Source of the DNA: Branchiostoma floridae
Lineage: Eukaryota > Chordata > Leptocardii > Amphioxiformes > Branchiostomatidae
Direction of reading: 5' to 3'
Length of the DNA stretch: 64,000 bases
NCBI RefSeq assembly: GCF_000003815.2
Contig: NC_049996.1
Location: 7,261,332 to 7,325,331 of the forward strand
Shown: positions 1-22,544 of the stretch, piece after piece
How positions within the stretch are numbered: the first letter of the stretch is position 1
Layout: every line of letters begins with the position of its first letter
Position numbers and translations under genes: made by a program
Notes under the pieces: model-generated
The model's database searches: none
Told to the model about the DNA's origin: nothing
The model's input: the letters and a program-made list of their open reading frames with translations, nothing else

Positions 1-56
1 TTATACATTTCAGATATCTTATAGTGAAACCACCTTACCAGAGCAAAAATACTCAC

Positions 57-9594
<9,538 letters not shown>

Positions 9595-9777
9595 CTTCCC
9601 TGTCTGTTTACCACGCGGTCTGGTCTCCCTGTAAGTCTAAAGTTCACCTCTCTGACCGCAGATCTAACTTGCTTACTGAAAAGTAACTTTCCTCAAAGTC
9701 GGTGGTTGAAGTTCTGCCCTCTGCGACCCGCTCTAGGCTCTCCGCAAATAAACTGATGAAATCTACAAGAAGAGCGA

Positions 9778-9785
9778 CTTTTATA
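9778..9785 (-). promoter_or_regulatory. TATA box of the MMP gene
   Basis: TATAAAAG on the minus strand, about 185 bases upstream of the MMP start codon. It predicts a transcription start near 9750 and a 5'UTR of about 150 bases. It is a perfect TATA consensus in the right orientation, but no transcript is available. Confidence 0.5.
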
Positions 9786-9799
9786 TCTTAATGCGAGTC

Positions 9800-11500
9800 A
9801 TTAAAGAGGAACTCCCGTCCTAATAAGGAATGTTGAGACAGTTGTTGTCAGAATAATTGACCGGTAAGTTTGCGTAGGACATCTCGTCATTGTTTGGTTA
9901 TCTGGCCGTGTGACGTCGGGGGTTGTAACCGCCAACCGGGGCACCTGACCCAGGCCGCATCACTTCCGTTTCCGGTCAATCGGACGACTCACACAAGGTT
10001 GTTTTGTTTGTGGAAGGTTTTTTGGGAGTTGACTTTACGGATCAGGTATTTTTCCCGCTAAGGTAGCGGAAGGACCGAGGCGTCTGGTTGGACTATTTCA
10101 GGACTAGCCGACGTGAAAGACGCTCTGTCGTCAAATCGCACCGACCAAATACAACAAAAAGCCTGTATTTACTAAGTATATATCATTACCCCGACTACAC
10201 TGTAAGGGGTGATTTACTACATATCAATCACGGTGTGACTTCGCCTAAGTAAACTTGTTTAAGTATCAACTCCACAGACCCTTGGGTTATGCTTCGGTGA
10301 AGAAGTAAAGAGAGATTTTCACGGAAAGTGCTCAGAGTGGGCGGTGGGGCTCTAGTACTGTTGATAAATGTTTTCCGCTTGTTTTTACAGCATCTTAAAA
10401 AACAAAAAAGGTCTTAGACTAGGCGTGTTTCATTGTCACTTTAGAAGACATTCAAAAAGGATGCCATAGTTGTAACTAAAGATCCCAGTCACTTTCGTCA
10501 TACGACAGCTTTACGACAATAACTGGAGGTCTTAAGACTGTCGTATATTTGTCGTACACAGTTCGTCCTTGTCCACGACCGTCTCTACCAGACCCTACCA
10601 TAGTCGCGCTTAAATCTCACGTCAAAAAGGGTTCGACGAATATGACTTTGGCTTGGATGTCGGTTTGAAAATCGTAACTTAACGTTCCAGTGTAGAATGT
10701 AGCTAAGATATATTGAGGCTGTAAATACAGTCTCTGTTTACACAATTGCAAGCTGCCCTAAGTACTTGTTTAGAACGTGACACTACCATAGGTACGGCTG
10801 TGGTTCGACTGGTACTAGCCACTGTGTAAGACAAAGGATTCACTTTTAAATTTCAAATAACTTCAGAGAAATACAGGTGTAACAGCAAAGTCTGTTAAAG
10901 AACAAATCATTGTCTCGGAATACATAATACTAGCTAAAAATTGTCCTTGGCACAGCGCGAAACAGCTATATATATATATATAGTAGAGATACATGTAGTT
11001 GAAATTGACGACTAAGGCCCATAGGGCCAATTGGTCCTTCTCCAACTAACTGATTCCTTTGGCATACAACTTGCCATGTTTTGTCTCTATTCAAGTTAGA
11101 GCCTCTGTTTTAGACCTTGGGTCTTCAAGTAACCTTCGTACATTGTTCACTTGTTCTTCATTATGTAGTTAGAAATGTATTCTGTTCTGACGGAAGACCA
11201 AAGTCCAGAGTGCAATGGTAGTAAAACTTTTAGTAGAAATACAACAATTCTCCATGGTTCACCCTCGTATGACGTTAGTCAAGATTTCATGATAAAAAGC
11301 GGAACTCTCTCTGTGTAATGTGGGTGTGGCGCTGACTTTGACTGTTCGTTTTATGATCAACTTCCTATGTTTTAAAAACTGTTTCCTCGTTTTGTGTTTT
11401 GGGGGGTTAATGAACTTGTGTACGAGTCAATGTCCTATTGTGTCAGTATATTTGCATTTAACGTTTTACAACAGGATACGAAAATATCCGGAAATGTTGC
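9800..11500. other. Intergenic sequence upstream of the MMP gene
   Basis: No gene recognised on either strand. Contains a short (TA)n run near 10971-10982. The remainder is unique-looking sequence. Confidence 0.4.
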
Positions 11501-11504
11501 GTAT

Positions 11505-11905
11505 GGCATATACTAGGAAAGAGTAAAGTTTGTAGAACATTTCACACTGGGACGTCCGTTCTCTATCTAACAAGGTAGTAAAAAGGATAGGACTTCTGAA
11601 ATATATATTTTTTCATCTTGCATTTTGAAAACCTGGACAATACACTAGGAAAGAGTAAAATTTGTAGAGCATTTCAGACAAGGACGTCCATTCTCTATCT
11701 AACTAGGTAGTAAAAAGGACAGGACGTCTGAAATATATATATTTTCATCTTGCATTTTGAAAACCGGGACAATACACTAGGAAAGAGTAAATTTTGTAGA
11801 ACATTTCAGACAAGGGCGTCCTTTCTCTATCTAACTAGGTAGTAAAAATGACAGGACTTCTGAAATATATATTTCTTTTATTTTGCATTTTGAAAACCAG
11901 GACAA
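11505..11905. repeat. Tandem repeat, three ~130-bp units
   Basis: ACTAGGAAAGAGTAAA occurs near 11512, 11644 and 11775. Each is followed by a CATTTCA-GACGTCC block, a CTATCTAAC-AGGTAGTAAAAA block and a TATATAT-CATTTTGAAAAC block. Units are over 85 percent alike by eye. Confidence 0.9.
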
Positions 11906-12044
11906 GTATGAAAACTGCACTTCCAAGTAGGGATTGATTGTACATTGTAATGTTATTGATTCAACTCAACTCAAAGACTCACAATGGATTCATATTTTAG
12001 TCATGCAAGCTTCTGTTTCTTAAAACCGCTTTGCCACACAATGA

Positions 12045-12310
12045 AAACATTCAATATTATTCCTAACAACAATATGACTTGATGTGGCTTGTTAGAGATT
12101 CTGTGGTTTTGTTTGACAAGAGAACTTTGTATAATAACAAAACATCCGATATTATTCATACAGACTCTATGGCTTGATGTGTCTTGTTAGGGATTCAGTG
12201 TTCTCTTCTGTGGCTTTGTTTGACAAGAGCACTTTGTATGATATCAAAACATCCGATATTATTCATACAGAATCTATAGTTTGATGGGGCTATGTAGAGA
12301 TTCTTGTATG
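12045..12310. repeat. Tandem repeat, about 2.5 units of ~110 bp
   Basis: The words AAAACATCCGATATTATTCATACAG and TTTGTTTGACAAGAG recur in order. The first copy is shorter and more diverged. Confidence 0.8.
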
Positions 12311-12607
12311 CGCTGTTAGAATGTATGTTTTGTGTGTTTAAAGGATTTACAGATTAATTTTTCGACGATGTGTCATCACCTAGATCGCTCTCACAGCGGC
12401 CCTCTATTTGTTTGTCTGCGTGAAACGGACAGTAACACTTTATCCCGTGGAAATGCCAGGAAAAGGCTACTGGATGATGTGGATTTTTTCAGGTGTCAAA
12501 ACATTAGTCGTTGAAGTTTTGTGTTTACTCTACATGTATGTATGAATGTTGAGCCCTCAAGTATCTATGTATTACGTCATAGAGAAGACAAAGGTGTTAT
12601 ACATGAA

Positions 12608-12664
12608 TGTGTTGTGTTGTGTTGTGTTGTGTTGTGTTGTGTTGTGTTGTGTTGTGTTGTGTTG
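12608..12664. repeat. (GTGTT)n microsatellite
   Basis: About eleven perfect copies of the 5-bp unit GTGTT. Confidence 0.97.
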
Positions 12665-12807
12665 TACAAGTATGACACAGCAAAAAGCCTTCTTTTCGCT
12701 CTCATTTTTTCTATCTGACTAGCTGTCTTCGTGTTGTATTACTTTCCCTTTTTGTGTCCATTTTCTTTCTTCCTCAACAACAAAAGACTTTCGTTCTTCA
12801 ATTCTCT

Positions 12808-12880
12808 CTCCGTCTCCCTCTCTCTCTCTCTCTCTCCCTCTCTCTCTCTCCCTCTCTCTCTCTCTCTCTCCCTCTCTCTC

Positions 12881-12923
<43 letters not shown>

Positions 12924-12941
12924 CTCTCTCTCTCTCTCCCT

Positions 12942-13024
<83 letters not shown>

Positions 13025-13064
13025 TCTCTCTCTCTCTCCCTCCCCCCTCTCTCTCTCTCTCTCT
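12808..13064. repeat. Large CT/GA microsatellite with duplicated segment
   Basis: A (CT)n tract holding two copies of a longer unit: a CACACACA patch, then (CT)n, then CTCCCTCCCCCC, at about 12915-12950 and 13013-13047. The tract has therefore also grown by unequal exchange or slippage of a unit near 100 bp. Open frames over it are spurious. Confidence 0.95.
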
Positions 13065-13859
13065 GGCTTCCTTTCTTTTTTAGTATGGTTGTATTTAATT
13101 TCTTTGGTTTTCTCTCTTCAATTCTCAACTCTTTTGCTTTTGCTCTCTTTTTTCTTTTCCATATGCAATTTGCAAAAAAAAAAACTTGGACTTGTTGATG
13201 AAGGTTAGGCATACAGATAATCAGATCTAGATACTGAAAACTTTTCTTGCATTCGCCAAGACACGTATCACACAAAACCACTACTTGGAGACGATTTTAC
13301 AAGCTCCTTCAAACCCTTGTGGTTTTTGACAACCGTCCACCTTCCAAGTACACTCCAAAGTAGAGCTTAATTGACCCAATAAACATAACTTGATTTTATC
13401 GTATTTAGGAGTGAGACCTGGAGAGCCAAAATGAACATGAGGTTCAAATTTTAAGGGTCTTTAAGTCGTTACCAAGCAGGCGAAAGACGGAAGTATTTCT
13501 TCCGTGTTGATTAAAGAAAGTAAACTTTGTCGCGTGGCAAGCCGTAAAATTCTACTTGTCGCCACTGAGAAGTTAATTAGGACTTCCACTGTAATTAGAT
13601 TAGAGTAAATGTTATCGGGGAAAAGGAAGGCTGTAACTCTCTCTCTTGCTTTTGTAATCAGAAGAAAAACGCCTCAAATGCCAAAATGGCATAGGAACTA
13701 AAGAGATTGAACACGTCCATATTTCGTAGTGTGTCCGTATGTGCATTTCATGATATTGTAACGTTACACTATCAAGAAACTTTGAACACTGTAAGTGTTT
13801 GGAAAATATATATCTTAATACAGGTGTTGACACTTAGTAAGGTGATGCATACTTGCAAT

Positions 13860-14600
13860 ATATGCTGTTAGTTGCAGCTCTTGTTATAAGATGTAGTTCA
13901 TAATTTAAGCTCTTGCTATAAGTTAGCTGAAAGATGTACCTCTTGTTATAAGCTAAATGTAACTTTTGTTAAAAGTTAGATATAGCTCTTATTATCAGCT
14001 AGATGTAGCTCTTGTTACTAGTATACGCTAGATGTACCTAGATGTAGCTCTTGATGTAAGCTGGATTTGGCACTTGTTTTAAGCTAGATGTAGCTTAATG
14101 TACCTTCTGTTATAAGGTAGATGTAGCTATTGTTATAAGCTAGATGTAGCTTAATGTACCTTCTGTTATAAGGTAGATGTAGCTATTGTTATAAGCTAGA
14201 TGTAGCTTAATGTAGCTTCTGTTATAAGGTAGATGTAGCTATTGTTATAAGCTAGATGTAGCTTAATGTAGCTTCTGTTATAAGGTAGATGTAGCTATTG
14301 TTATAAGCTAGATGTAGCTTAATGTAGCTTCTGTTATAAGGTAGATGTAGCTATTGTTATAAGCTAGATGTAGCTTAATGTAGCTTCTGTTATAAGGTAG
14401 ATGTAGCTATTGTTATAAGCTAGATGTAGCTTAATGTAGCTTCTGTTATAAGGTAGATGTAGCTATTGTTATAAGCTAGATGTAGCTTAATGTAGCTTCT
14501 GTTATAAGGTAGATGTAGCTATTGTTATAAGCTAGATGTAGCTCTTATTATATGTTTACTCTTGTTAAAAGCTAGATGTAGCTCTTGTTCTAAGCAAGAT
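13860..14600. repeat. Minisatellite: ~28-bp monomers and a 56-bp homogenised dimer
   Basis: Flanks at 13860-14090 and 14540-14600 hold diverged monomers of GCTAGATGTAGCTCTTGTTATAA type. Between about 14085 and 14545 a 56-bp dimer (monomers with AAGCTAG and AAGGTAG variants plus a TAATGTAGCTTCT spacer) is repeated about eight times with almost no differences. Only the first two dimers carry TAATGTACC in place of TAATGTAGC. Confidence 0.95.
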
Positions 14601-14809
14601 GCATTTTTAACGCTGTATCGTTACATTCTGTTCAATATTTCCTCTCTGAATCATCAACAATAGCCACACATATGTTTTCTTGGAATCAGCTGTTTACGCG
14701 AAGTTTTGCCCGATCGTGCCGGCACTGTGGCGACTCCGGTCCCCACAAATCCAGCCTAAACACCGTAATGACCACGTGTGGTGCTTCCTTCCGTGCAGGG
14801 GACGGGCGC

Positions 14810-16330
14810 GAGCCGGCAGTAGTGTCGGGCATGGCGCCTAACGTTTCCTACCGCCACCTTATACTCTTTCCTCTCTTCAACTGATCATTGTAATTAGTAC
14901 GAACACTTACTACACAATAGGGACACGGTAACAGGTAGCTAAGCAATTTAAAGCATTAGTGTTGTCACAATACATTTTCCTTTTGTCTGACAATTTTAGT
15001 CTTCAAATTTTGGACAGTGTCGGACATGGCGTCCTATCGCCACCCTAACTCTTTTCTCTCTTAAACTTATCGTTGTAATTAATAAGAACACTCACTACAC
15101 AATAGGGACACTGTAGGAAGAACATATATTTAAGTAAGTTAATCACAATACATGCTTTTGTCTGACAATTTTAGTCTTCAAATTTTGGACAGTGTCGGAC
15201 ATGGTGAAAAACGTTTCTAATCTTTCTTCTCTTAAACTGATCACAGTAATTAATGAGAACACTTACTACACTATAGGGACACTGTAGGTAGAACAGGTAT
15301 TTAAGCAAGTTAAGAGTTGTTGTCACAATACATGCTTTTCTCTGACAATTATGGTGTTCAAAGTTTTGAATATTGTCGATCGGACATGGCGCCTAACGTT
15401 TCCTATCGTCACCTTAACTCTTTCCTCTCTTAAACTGAACATTGTAAGAACACTTGCCACATTGTAGGAACGATAGGTACTTACGCACCTTAATCATAGG
15501 TGTTGTCACAACGCATGTCTTTTTCTGATGCTCAAGTGTTTGGACAAATGTCGCTCATGTTGCCCAGTATTTCCTGTCGTTACTAAAAACCTCTTTCCAT
15601 GAAACCAGGTACTATATGGTTTGGTACTTAAACATGCTAATCATACTGGTGTAATGATCAAGTGGATAAAGTATTCGCATTGCATTCGGTAGGTAGTGAG
15701 TTCGATGATACATTCTACTTTCTTTATTTAGCATTCAGTATTTGGGAAAGACTATGGTAGTTGTACATGCACCTATACCCCCTACTGTTGTGTGTGGCCC
15801 AAGGGCTATAAAAACGGAGATGGGCACCGCCCTACGCGGTAAGGACTTTAAGTAACTACCTAATCATATGTGTTGTCATATACCTATATATAAGCAAGCA
15901 AGCTTTATTGGCACGACAAAAAGTACAGTGACTTTCGCATGGTCAACTATAAACTACAAATTAGGGATACTGACTAAATAATATATTCGGTACATAACTT
16001 TCATTGTCAACTCGAGTTTTAGAGTTGGAAATGGCACCAACCTTTTCCTATATATTTATCACTACCTTAATATGTTACACTGTAAATCTAAGCGTTTTTC
16101 GTACGGTACGTACTTGCTATCATTACCCTCAATTCATACAAATAGATACACACTGTATACACTGTCACAATGTAGTTCTTTCTTTGTCCAGTCAAATGAT
16201 CAAATTGTGCTTGACATGAGCTCAATTGTGCTCAACCTTTGTCGCCAAACATTTCCTATAATTAGCTCAAATTTCTCCTGTGTTGAACTGAGCATTGTTT
16301 GCAGAACGAGATAATGATAGGCTTAGTCAC
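14810..16330. repeat. Dispersed/tandem satellite, ~180-bp unit, interrupted by a SINE
   Basis: Blocks containing GTGTCGGACATGG, ACGTTTCCTA-CGCCACCTTA, CTCTTAAACTGATC and ACACTACACAATAGGGACAC recur near 14825, 15020, 15195, 15375 and 15545. Much decayed copies occur at about 16010-16060 and 16240-16310. A SINE lies between the two groups at 15648-15862. No gene is seen. Confidence 0.8.
15648..15862 (+). repeat. tRNA-derived SINE
   Basis: A-box-like ATGATCAAGTGGATAAAG and B-box-like GTGAGTTCGATGA about 40 bp apart. The body ends with GGCCCAAGGGCTATAAAAACGG. It interrupts the 180-bp satellite. Confidence 0.55.
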
Positions 16331-16599
16331 AGTTAATCGTTTCTTTGTCAGCTCGAGTGGTCTAAGTGATAATCAACGTTACAGTCATTTTGACAATAGG
16401 TTTGCTTCAAATTTTTGCATTTATGTGTTTGGATTGATGACTGTTTTTAAGAGTGTCTGACAGGAAAGAATTTCAGTTATTTGAAGACATTGTTAAGTGT
16501 CAAACTAATTTCATAACATTATATGCTACAGACGTTTTCAGCATCACAAAGAAGCGGCAAGAAGTCGAATTCACTTTAAGTAGAGTATAAATCCTGCGT

Positions 16600-16730
16600 T
16601 AGTTTGACATTGTACATATATGTTATGTATCATCTGTCAACTATTCTTTTGTTGCGACCTGTACTTAACCTACTGGGTATATATGTACAATAAAGGTCTT
16701 CATTCATTCATTCATTCATTCATTCGTATA
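16600..16730 (+). mobile_element. 3' end of a non-LTR retrotransposon
   Basis: Ends GTATATATGTACAATAAAGGTCTT followed by (CATT)n. The same GTACAATAAAGGTCTT-CATTCAT terminus occurs inverted at 20160-20195. A 3' end with a simple tail and no 5' part is typical of truncated L2/CR1-type LINEs; the family assignment is inference. Confidence 0.55.
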
Positions 16731-17493
16731 TTTACAGAAGGTATAAAATGAGGATAGTTGTTGTATGTGTATTTAGCTGTACATTTTGGATAATCTGTCA
16801 TTTGGACAAGTACTTGCTATAGTCAGGAAGAAAAACGGCCACGTTAACTATCGATGTATACGCTGTGTTTTACAGACAGGACCTGGGGCATTGTGACCTC
16901 TTGCTAAAATTACCGACCAAAATTACAGTCACTGTCTTGTTATGTTGAAAACACATCAATTACAGAACGATTAGACCCGGGGGTGTAGTGTGCAGACATG
17001 TGTATCTATTGGGCATAGTTTTTGCACCTGGATTAAGAAGACAAAAAAGTAAAAATTCCTACCAAGTTAAGTCGAACTTCCGTACAAGTGAAGTAAGCGG
17101 AAATCTGGGGTAAGTAAAATGATGTTTTTTCCGCGTTGAAGAAAAGCAACGTTACGTCTTTAACCGGTTTCTTAGCGTTGTGCTTTTGCGACTAAGATAT
17201 GTAACTAAGCTTTTGCAGCTTACACACCTGCAAGCACTGTTCACAAGACGAACAACGACTTCTAATTCTATGTTTGTTTGGAGGACGTTTTCCAAGAATT
17301 GCAGGGCGAATTTCCGACTTACCAGACTTGGATACTAAAGGAAACGGCAGACTGAGATTGGGCGTAGTTTTGCTGATGTACAAGATACCTTTATTTCAGC
17401 TTCCTGTCACAAGGGAAGGAATATAAAAGCATATAACAAAGCAAGGAGAGCACTTGAATTCACACACATGTACAAATGCATCAAATACTGGTA

Positions 17494-17680
17494 ATACCCC
17501 CCTCACATTAGGCGAAAATCGATCGGACGACGAGTCTGCGAGCTCTAAATTACGAGGCATGACCCTGCTGCCGACGAAGAAATGTTCCCCCCTTCCCGTC
17601 AGGGTCATTCCTCCTCGTAATGTAGAGCTCGCAGACTCGTTGTCCGATCGATTTTCGCCTGATATGAGGGGGGGGGGGTA
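17494..17680. mobile_element. Foldback MITE, arms ~75-80 bp
   Basis: The left arm (TACCCCCCTCACATTAGGCG onward) and the right arm are inverted copies through GCGAAAATCGATCGGAC, CGAGTCTGCGAGCTCTA and ATTACGAGG to ATGACCCTG. Only a short loop separates them. Ends are flanked by TA. Both long open frames over this stretch come from the palindrome. Confidence 0.8.
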
Positions 17681-18556
17681 TAAGGTCCTGCTCACATTAA
17701 TTCGTCGTACGATCGTCGTACGAGCGCAAGCTGAGGGCATAGTCTTTTTCCTACAAAGACTGTCCTAAATCCTCCTCGTGGTTGGTTTTGTCTCAGCTTT
17801 AATTTCTTGGACATTCTGCTATACATGTATGTACACCAAAATCATACGATAACAATAGACGGAAAAGCAACGCCAGTCCTATACATTATCTGCTCCTTCT
17901 GTGCCTGTATTGCAAGTAAAATGTTGGGACAGAGTTTTATGTACAAGTTTTACGCTATCGTTCCGCCACTGTTATGATTGACATTGTCCACATGGCCTTC
18001 GCTTTAGCCCTGTAAGATATATCATTATAGATTATATCTGACAAATTAGCCTTGGGTTCTTTACATGGGTGTCTGTGCCTGTAGATTTAGCACAAGAAGG
18101 TGGATGATTCAGCAAATTTATAGCGTCTTTTGTATGATCCTCAACTTTGCAAGACTAAATGGACATGAGAGGGAATCATACTTTAGGGCCTGGTCACATA
18201 CGCCGTAAGATGGGACCCGGGGACCCGGAGCGTTTTTGTGATAGTCATCTATGTGTCCTGCAAAATTTAGCTGTCGAACTGCACAAAAGGCTGTCTTTGA
18301 TCCTTGTCTGTGGTTGGTTCTCTCACAGCTAGCTTGAACATTCTACGGCATCAAAATCGTACGACGATCTATAACAAATGTGACAGAGGGAAGGGACGGT
18401 AGCAGAAACTTAGATTGTGGTTGTTAATAAGAAACGGCTTAATGTTTACAACAGTCTTTGTGCTCGTGGTATTCATGTGGTATTTCATCGTTCTCTGGAA
18501 GTTATCAAAGTACAATAAACGTCACAGAGGAGCTGTCATATGCTGTATTGTATGGA

Positions 18557-18665
18557 TTATATGAATGAATGAATGAATGACAGGTTTATTCGTTCAAAAC
18601 AATAAAAACGTACAAGCTTCTGATAGCAGCCCAAGGGCTGAATTGGTGGGCTTATTAACAGTTAA
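18557..18665 (-). mobile_element. 3' end of a retroposon, minus strand
   Basis: Read on the minus strand the sequence runs from CCAATTCAGCCCTTGGGCTG to AACGAATAAACCTG and then (TCAT)n. This is a truncated retroposon 3' terminus with a simple tail. A similar GGGGCTGAATTG word occurs near 19897. Confidence 0.5.
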
Positions 18666-18699
18666 ATTTCAATATGATCAAATTTCAATATGATCATTG

Positions 18700-20120
18700 A
18701 ATACGGTATGCATCGATAAAACAATATTGGCTGTCTCAAAAGTTCGTTTTAAAGGAAACTACCAACAGATTTCTGAGATGACACTAGCTTGTTTCTTATT
18801 TCGGGTCATTGACCTTTCAGTCAACAGGACATTTTGTTGCCAACACTTTATCGTGACGTCATTGAACTGCTATCGAAGATGTCTCGAGGCGCTGTCTACG
18901 TAACATCGTCTCCGTCTTAAGACATTGTCGAAGACGTCTGGTATCCTTAATGATCATTGAGGACACCGGAAGACATGAATTTAGGACGAAGGAATGTGGG
19001 AATTAAGATATTTCATGACGTCACATTCTTATCTTTATTGGAATCGTCTGAAGGCACTGTTGAGTGTCCGGATCACTTCGTTAAAACCGTTTAAGATGTC
19101 GCGTTGTTTCTAAGATGTCATACGCGGTGCGTTTATGATGTTACCGAAAGTACTGAAGAACGCTAATATGTTCTTCCATGTCGTAATCGTACGTTATATT
19201 TTATAAAGGAAGACGTTATTGTACGTTAGCCCAGATCGGTATTTTCAAGGATCTGAAAAAAAAACGTTCTTTGCGACTTTACCAACACTTTGTCTTGGCA
19301 CTGACCGATGCAAAAATTGACTTTTCTGTGTTCGCACGTTAGAAGTACATCTCAGAGTTGATCGTAATTGTACGTAAACCCTGTTTTGGATGCATTTCTG
19401 GACTCGCCACTTTTTGACCATGGTGCCACATCTTAGTGACCGTAAAGGGTTGTCACATGTCTCCCACGACGGCCATTTCCTATTCCGTACAATACCGAAG
19501 GACACAATCTCTAAATATTTCTTATTTCCCATTGCTTTCTGATCTCGGCTTCTTTAAAAATGTCAATCAAGTAAAACGGGGGTCGCCGCTGTTTTGTTCA
19601 AGGTGTGCGTGGGCTGTTTTTCTCTCTTCCCAGCGTCTTCTGAATTCCGCCTCTTAAAGTGTGTCAATCGATTGCAAGCAACAATAGGGATCGTCCCTAA
19701 GAATTGAGACCACAGGAAACATATGTTGTCGTCTTCTCAACGTGCAAGAAAACACGCACGTCTTCGGTTTTCTTGGTACGAAAGGAAGACGCATGATCAG
19801 TGTCATATAAGAAGCAAGCGTCGTAACTATACGTCTGTTCTTTTTCCGTTGTCATTGCTGTTATTGGGTGGGCCGACTACTCTCTCTTCGCAGCCAGGGG
19901 CTGAATTGTGAGGAGCTTACAGTAGCCAGGGCTAAATCGGAAGGGTCTGGGGCAACTGTCATTCGAAGTTAACTCAAGTAGTCTCAAAACGACAGTAATT
20001 GCACTAGCTTCGGCCATTGAACGGGTGTGGTTGTGAACCCATAGTCTTTTCGATAATAGTGGTGGATTCTTTAGCGTGCTCGGGGTGTGACTGCCCTGAA
20101 ACACGGACCTCAATTGGACG
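18700..20120. other. Intergenic sequence with a short dispersed repeat
   Basis: No gene recognised. The motif ACACGCACGTCTTCGGTTTTCTTGG occurs at about 19753 and again at about 20343 with flanking similarity, suggesting a local duplication of roughly 50 bp. Confidence 0.4.
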
Positions 20121-20144
20121 ACATATCCGAGGAAATGCATACAG

Positions 20145-20205
20145 CATTAGTGAATGAATGATCATGAATGAAGACCTTTATTGTACAATTAGTTGTCACT
20201 AAAAG
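20145..20205 (-). mobile_element. 3' end of a non-LTR retrotransposon, minus strand
   Basis: On the minus strand it shows ATTGTACAATAAAGGTCTTCATTCAT, the same terminus as at 16676-16727. Only the extreme 3' end remains. Confidence 0.5.
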
Positions 20206-20209
20206 AACG

Positions 20210-22265
20210 TTGGTCGTCCTTGAAACTAACAGCCACAGGGGACGTATTTGTGCCAGTCATACCCTTGCAGGGACACACGTTCGTCTTCGGCTTTCTTAGT
20301 AGACAAGAAAGAAGCAATTCTTGCCTGAGAACGTGCAAGACAACACGCACGTCTTCGGTTTTTCTTGGAAGATGAGGAAGCTAGATGTCCTAGATGTGTT
20401 CTACAATCTGTGTTACCGCCCCTTCCCCTTCCGTTTCGGAAATCCCTGTTTTATGTTATTTGTCACATGAAACATCATATAAATGTCACAAACGTTTCAT
20501 GTATACATACACTAGTGATCCTTGAGGAAAACCTGTTCCACAATCAAGGGAACCATCAAAATACCAACAAGAAACGAGCTTTACACTAGGCTTCTTAAAC
20601 TAAAAGCATGTGCTATCGCGACGTAGCTCCTGTACATATGTTCGTGCTCTGACTTAATTGTGTGAAATATACGAATTGCATGAATAGCTATAGGGGTTGT
20701 GAAGAGTTTATTGTTGGAAAAGAAGTACCATTTCCTGTCGGATCACAGAAGCATAAGTGAACCTCCCCCAACCTACCCCAGATGTTCTCCCCTCTCCTCT
20801 AACCATTCGTGGTTGTACCTCATTGCGGTCGGGGTGTGTTCACCGCCCACCCACCCCAGAACACACCCTCCCCCGACGTACAGGCTGATTGATAACCTAG
20901 TTAGACTTACGAACTGGTAATTGAAGTTGATGCTCAACCTTGAACGGAGTAAATTGTTATGACTATTCAGCACTTAGAATGAGACACCCCGCGTGGTTCA
21001 TGCCTTGTGGAACAACAACTGCTTTGATTCCTTCCTTAGTTGACCTCTTCTTCGCTACCTTGTATTGTATTGCTTGTATTGTATTACCGTACTTGCCGTT
21101 CAACCTTGGATTTAGTTTTTTACTTGATTTTGTTACTCAGACCGTAATTGTGCTACTCGTTCCTTCTAATTAAGGCCATTATTACGCCACTCTTCTGACA
21201 TGGCGGCCCCCATGTGACGTAAACTTACTGTGACTTACTGTGACTTTGAGTTAAGTTGCAAGTCAGGATGCGTTAAACATCCGCTGGACAGAGCATTGGT
21301 TTAACCGACCAGCCCGACATTGGCTTCACATTGGCTTCTTATACATTGGCAACCAGGGTAAAACGTGTCGCCCGCTCGCAGCATGACTTGCTTAGTTCAT
21401 GGCTATTACACTTGTTATGACCAAGGACGTTATATCAACTGACTGACGAGGAGCCATTAAACACCCGGCCGCCGTGATGGTGACGCCGCTACCCTACCCC
21501 ACATATCGTGTCTGTGTTATCTGTGAGTAGACAGGAAATGGAGTTCTCTTCGGAACTTGTGGAGAAGAGAACTTCCTTTCAAATTCTGCTACACAAACTT
21601 AACACGAAAAGTTGTCGGAAAAGCATTCCAACCTGTTGGCGTTTGTTTTCAAGCTTCGTTAATGTCTTCAATCTTCGAAATGTCTTGAAACAACTGCCTT
21701 TGAACAATACAGTACCATTTCCTTATAGAATACAACTCAATATCGGTTAAAGATATAAGAAATTCTTGTTGGAAGAAATTAATGAACCATTGTAATCATT
21801 ATCGTAACTTATCGCTTAAGGACCACGAACTTGGCCTTGAAAACTTCCACGTAGTACCATCACGCGATCGGGTAACTTGGAAAAGTTTGCGTGGTCTATA
21901 AGAACAGGAAGGAAATGCCAATGATTGAATTGGTGATTCCAGAAAACCAAATGTCCGTGGAACCACCGTGACAGAAATGTGGTTTCTCAGTCGCCGTCAC
22001 AGAACAGTCTGCACGTACGTACACGTACATCAGGGGGTGGTTTTCCCCACAAGAACTTGGTACGTCACACTGACGTCACTCTGGCAGATTCTCTTAAGCC
22101 CTAAGCTGTCATAACAGAACAGGAGAGACACAATAACAACCGCTGTTTTTGGAGAATTAAGGAGGAATGTGCATCCGCCAAACCCTCACCTGGCAACTTA
22201 ACGCTTTCTTCCTTAATGTTATATCGCAGAGTCATGGAGAAAGATAGCTATAGATAAAAGGAAAG
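20210..22265. other. Intergenic sequence, nothing recognised
   Basis: Short open frames on both strands lack family resemblance, splice-bounded exons or codon bias that I can see. Contains a C-rich patch at 20760-20875. Confidence 0.4.
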
Positions 22266-22269
22266 GGTA

Positions 22270-22540
22270 AACTTAAGGTAGTCCCATAGCCGTTTTTAAG
22301 GCGGTAGGGGCAGTGGGCTGTTATCCACAGTGTCTCACTGGGAACGGTATTGGAAGGTGGAGCCCATCCCTCTTCTATCTCCCATTGCCTTTTACCTCCC
22401 CAACTGCATATTTTTACACATCGATGGAGTAAACTGCCTTTTCCAATGACAAAGTCTAGGCAGGAATGCTAAGAATCAAATCCATAACCTCTAAACCTTT
22501 TGTCCTCTAGTCTAGCCACTCGGCCATTTGACGCCACAAT
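22270..22540 (-). repeat. tRNA-derived SINE, minus strand
   Basis: Read on the minus strand the head is GGCGTCAAATGGCCGAGTGG with a good tRNA A box (TGGCCGAGTGG), as in Ser/Leu tRNAs. A B-box-like GGATTTGATTC follows about 45 bp later, then a body of about 190 bp. The head is too altered to be a functional tRNA gene. Confidence 0.65.
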
Positions 22541-22544
22541 CAAT

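Noticed and set aside
12719-13281. 180-aa minus-strand and 155-aa plus-strand frames
   Set aside because: Composed almost entirely of (CT)n/(GA)n codons; microsatellite artefact.
17396-17768. Two overlapping frames of over 100 codons on opposite strands
   Set aside because: Both result from the palindromic MITE at 17494-17680; their shared residues are the inverted arms.
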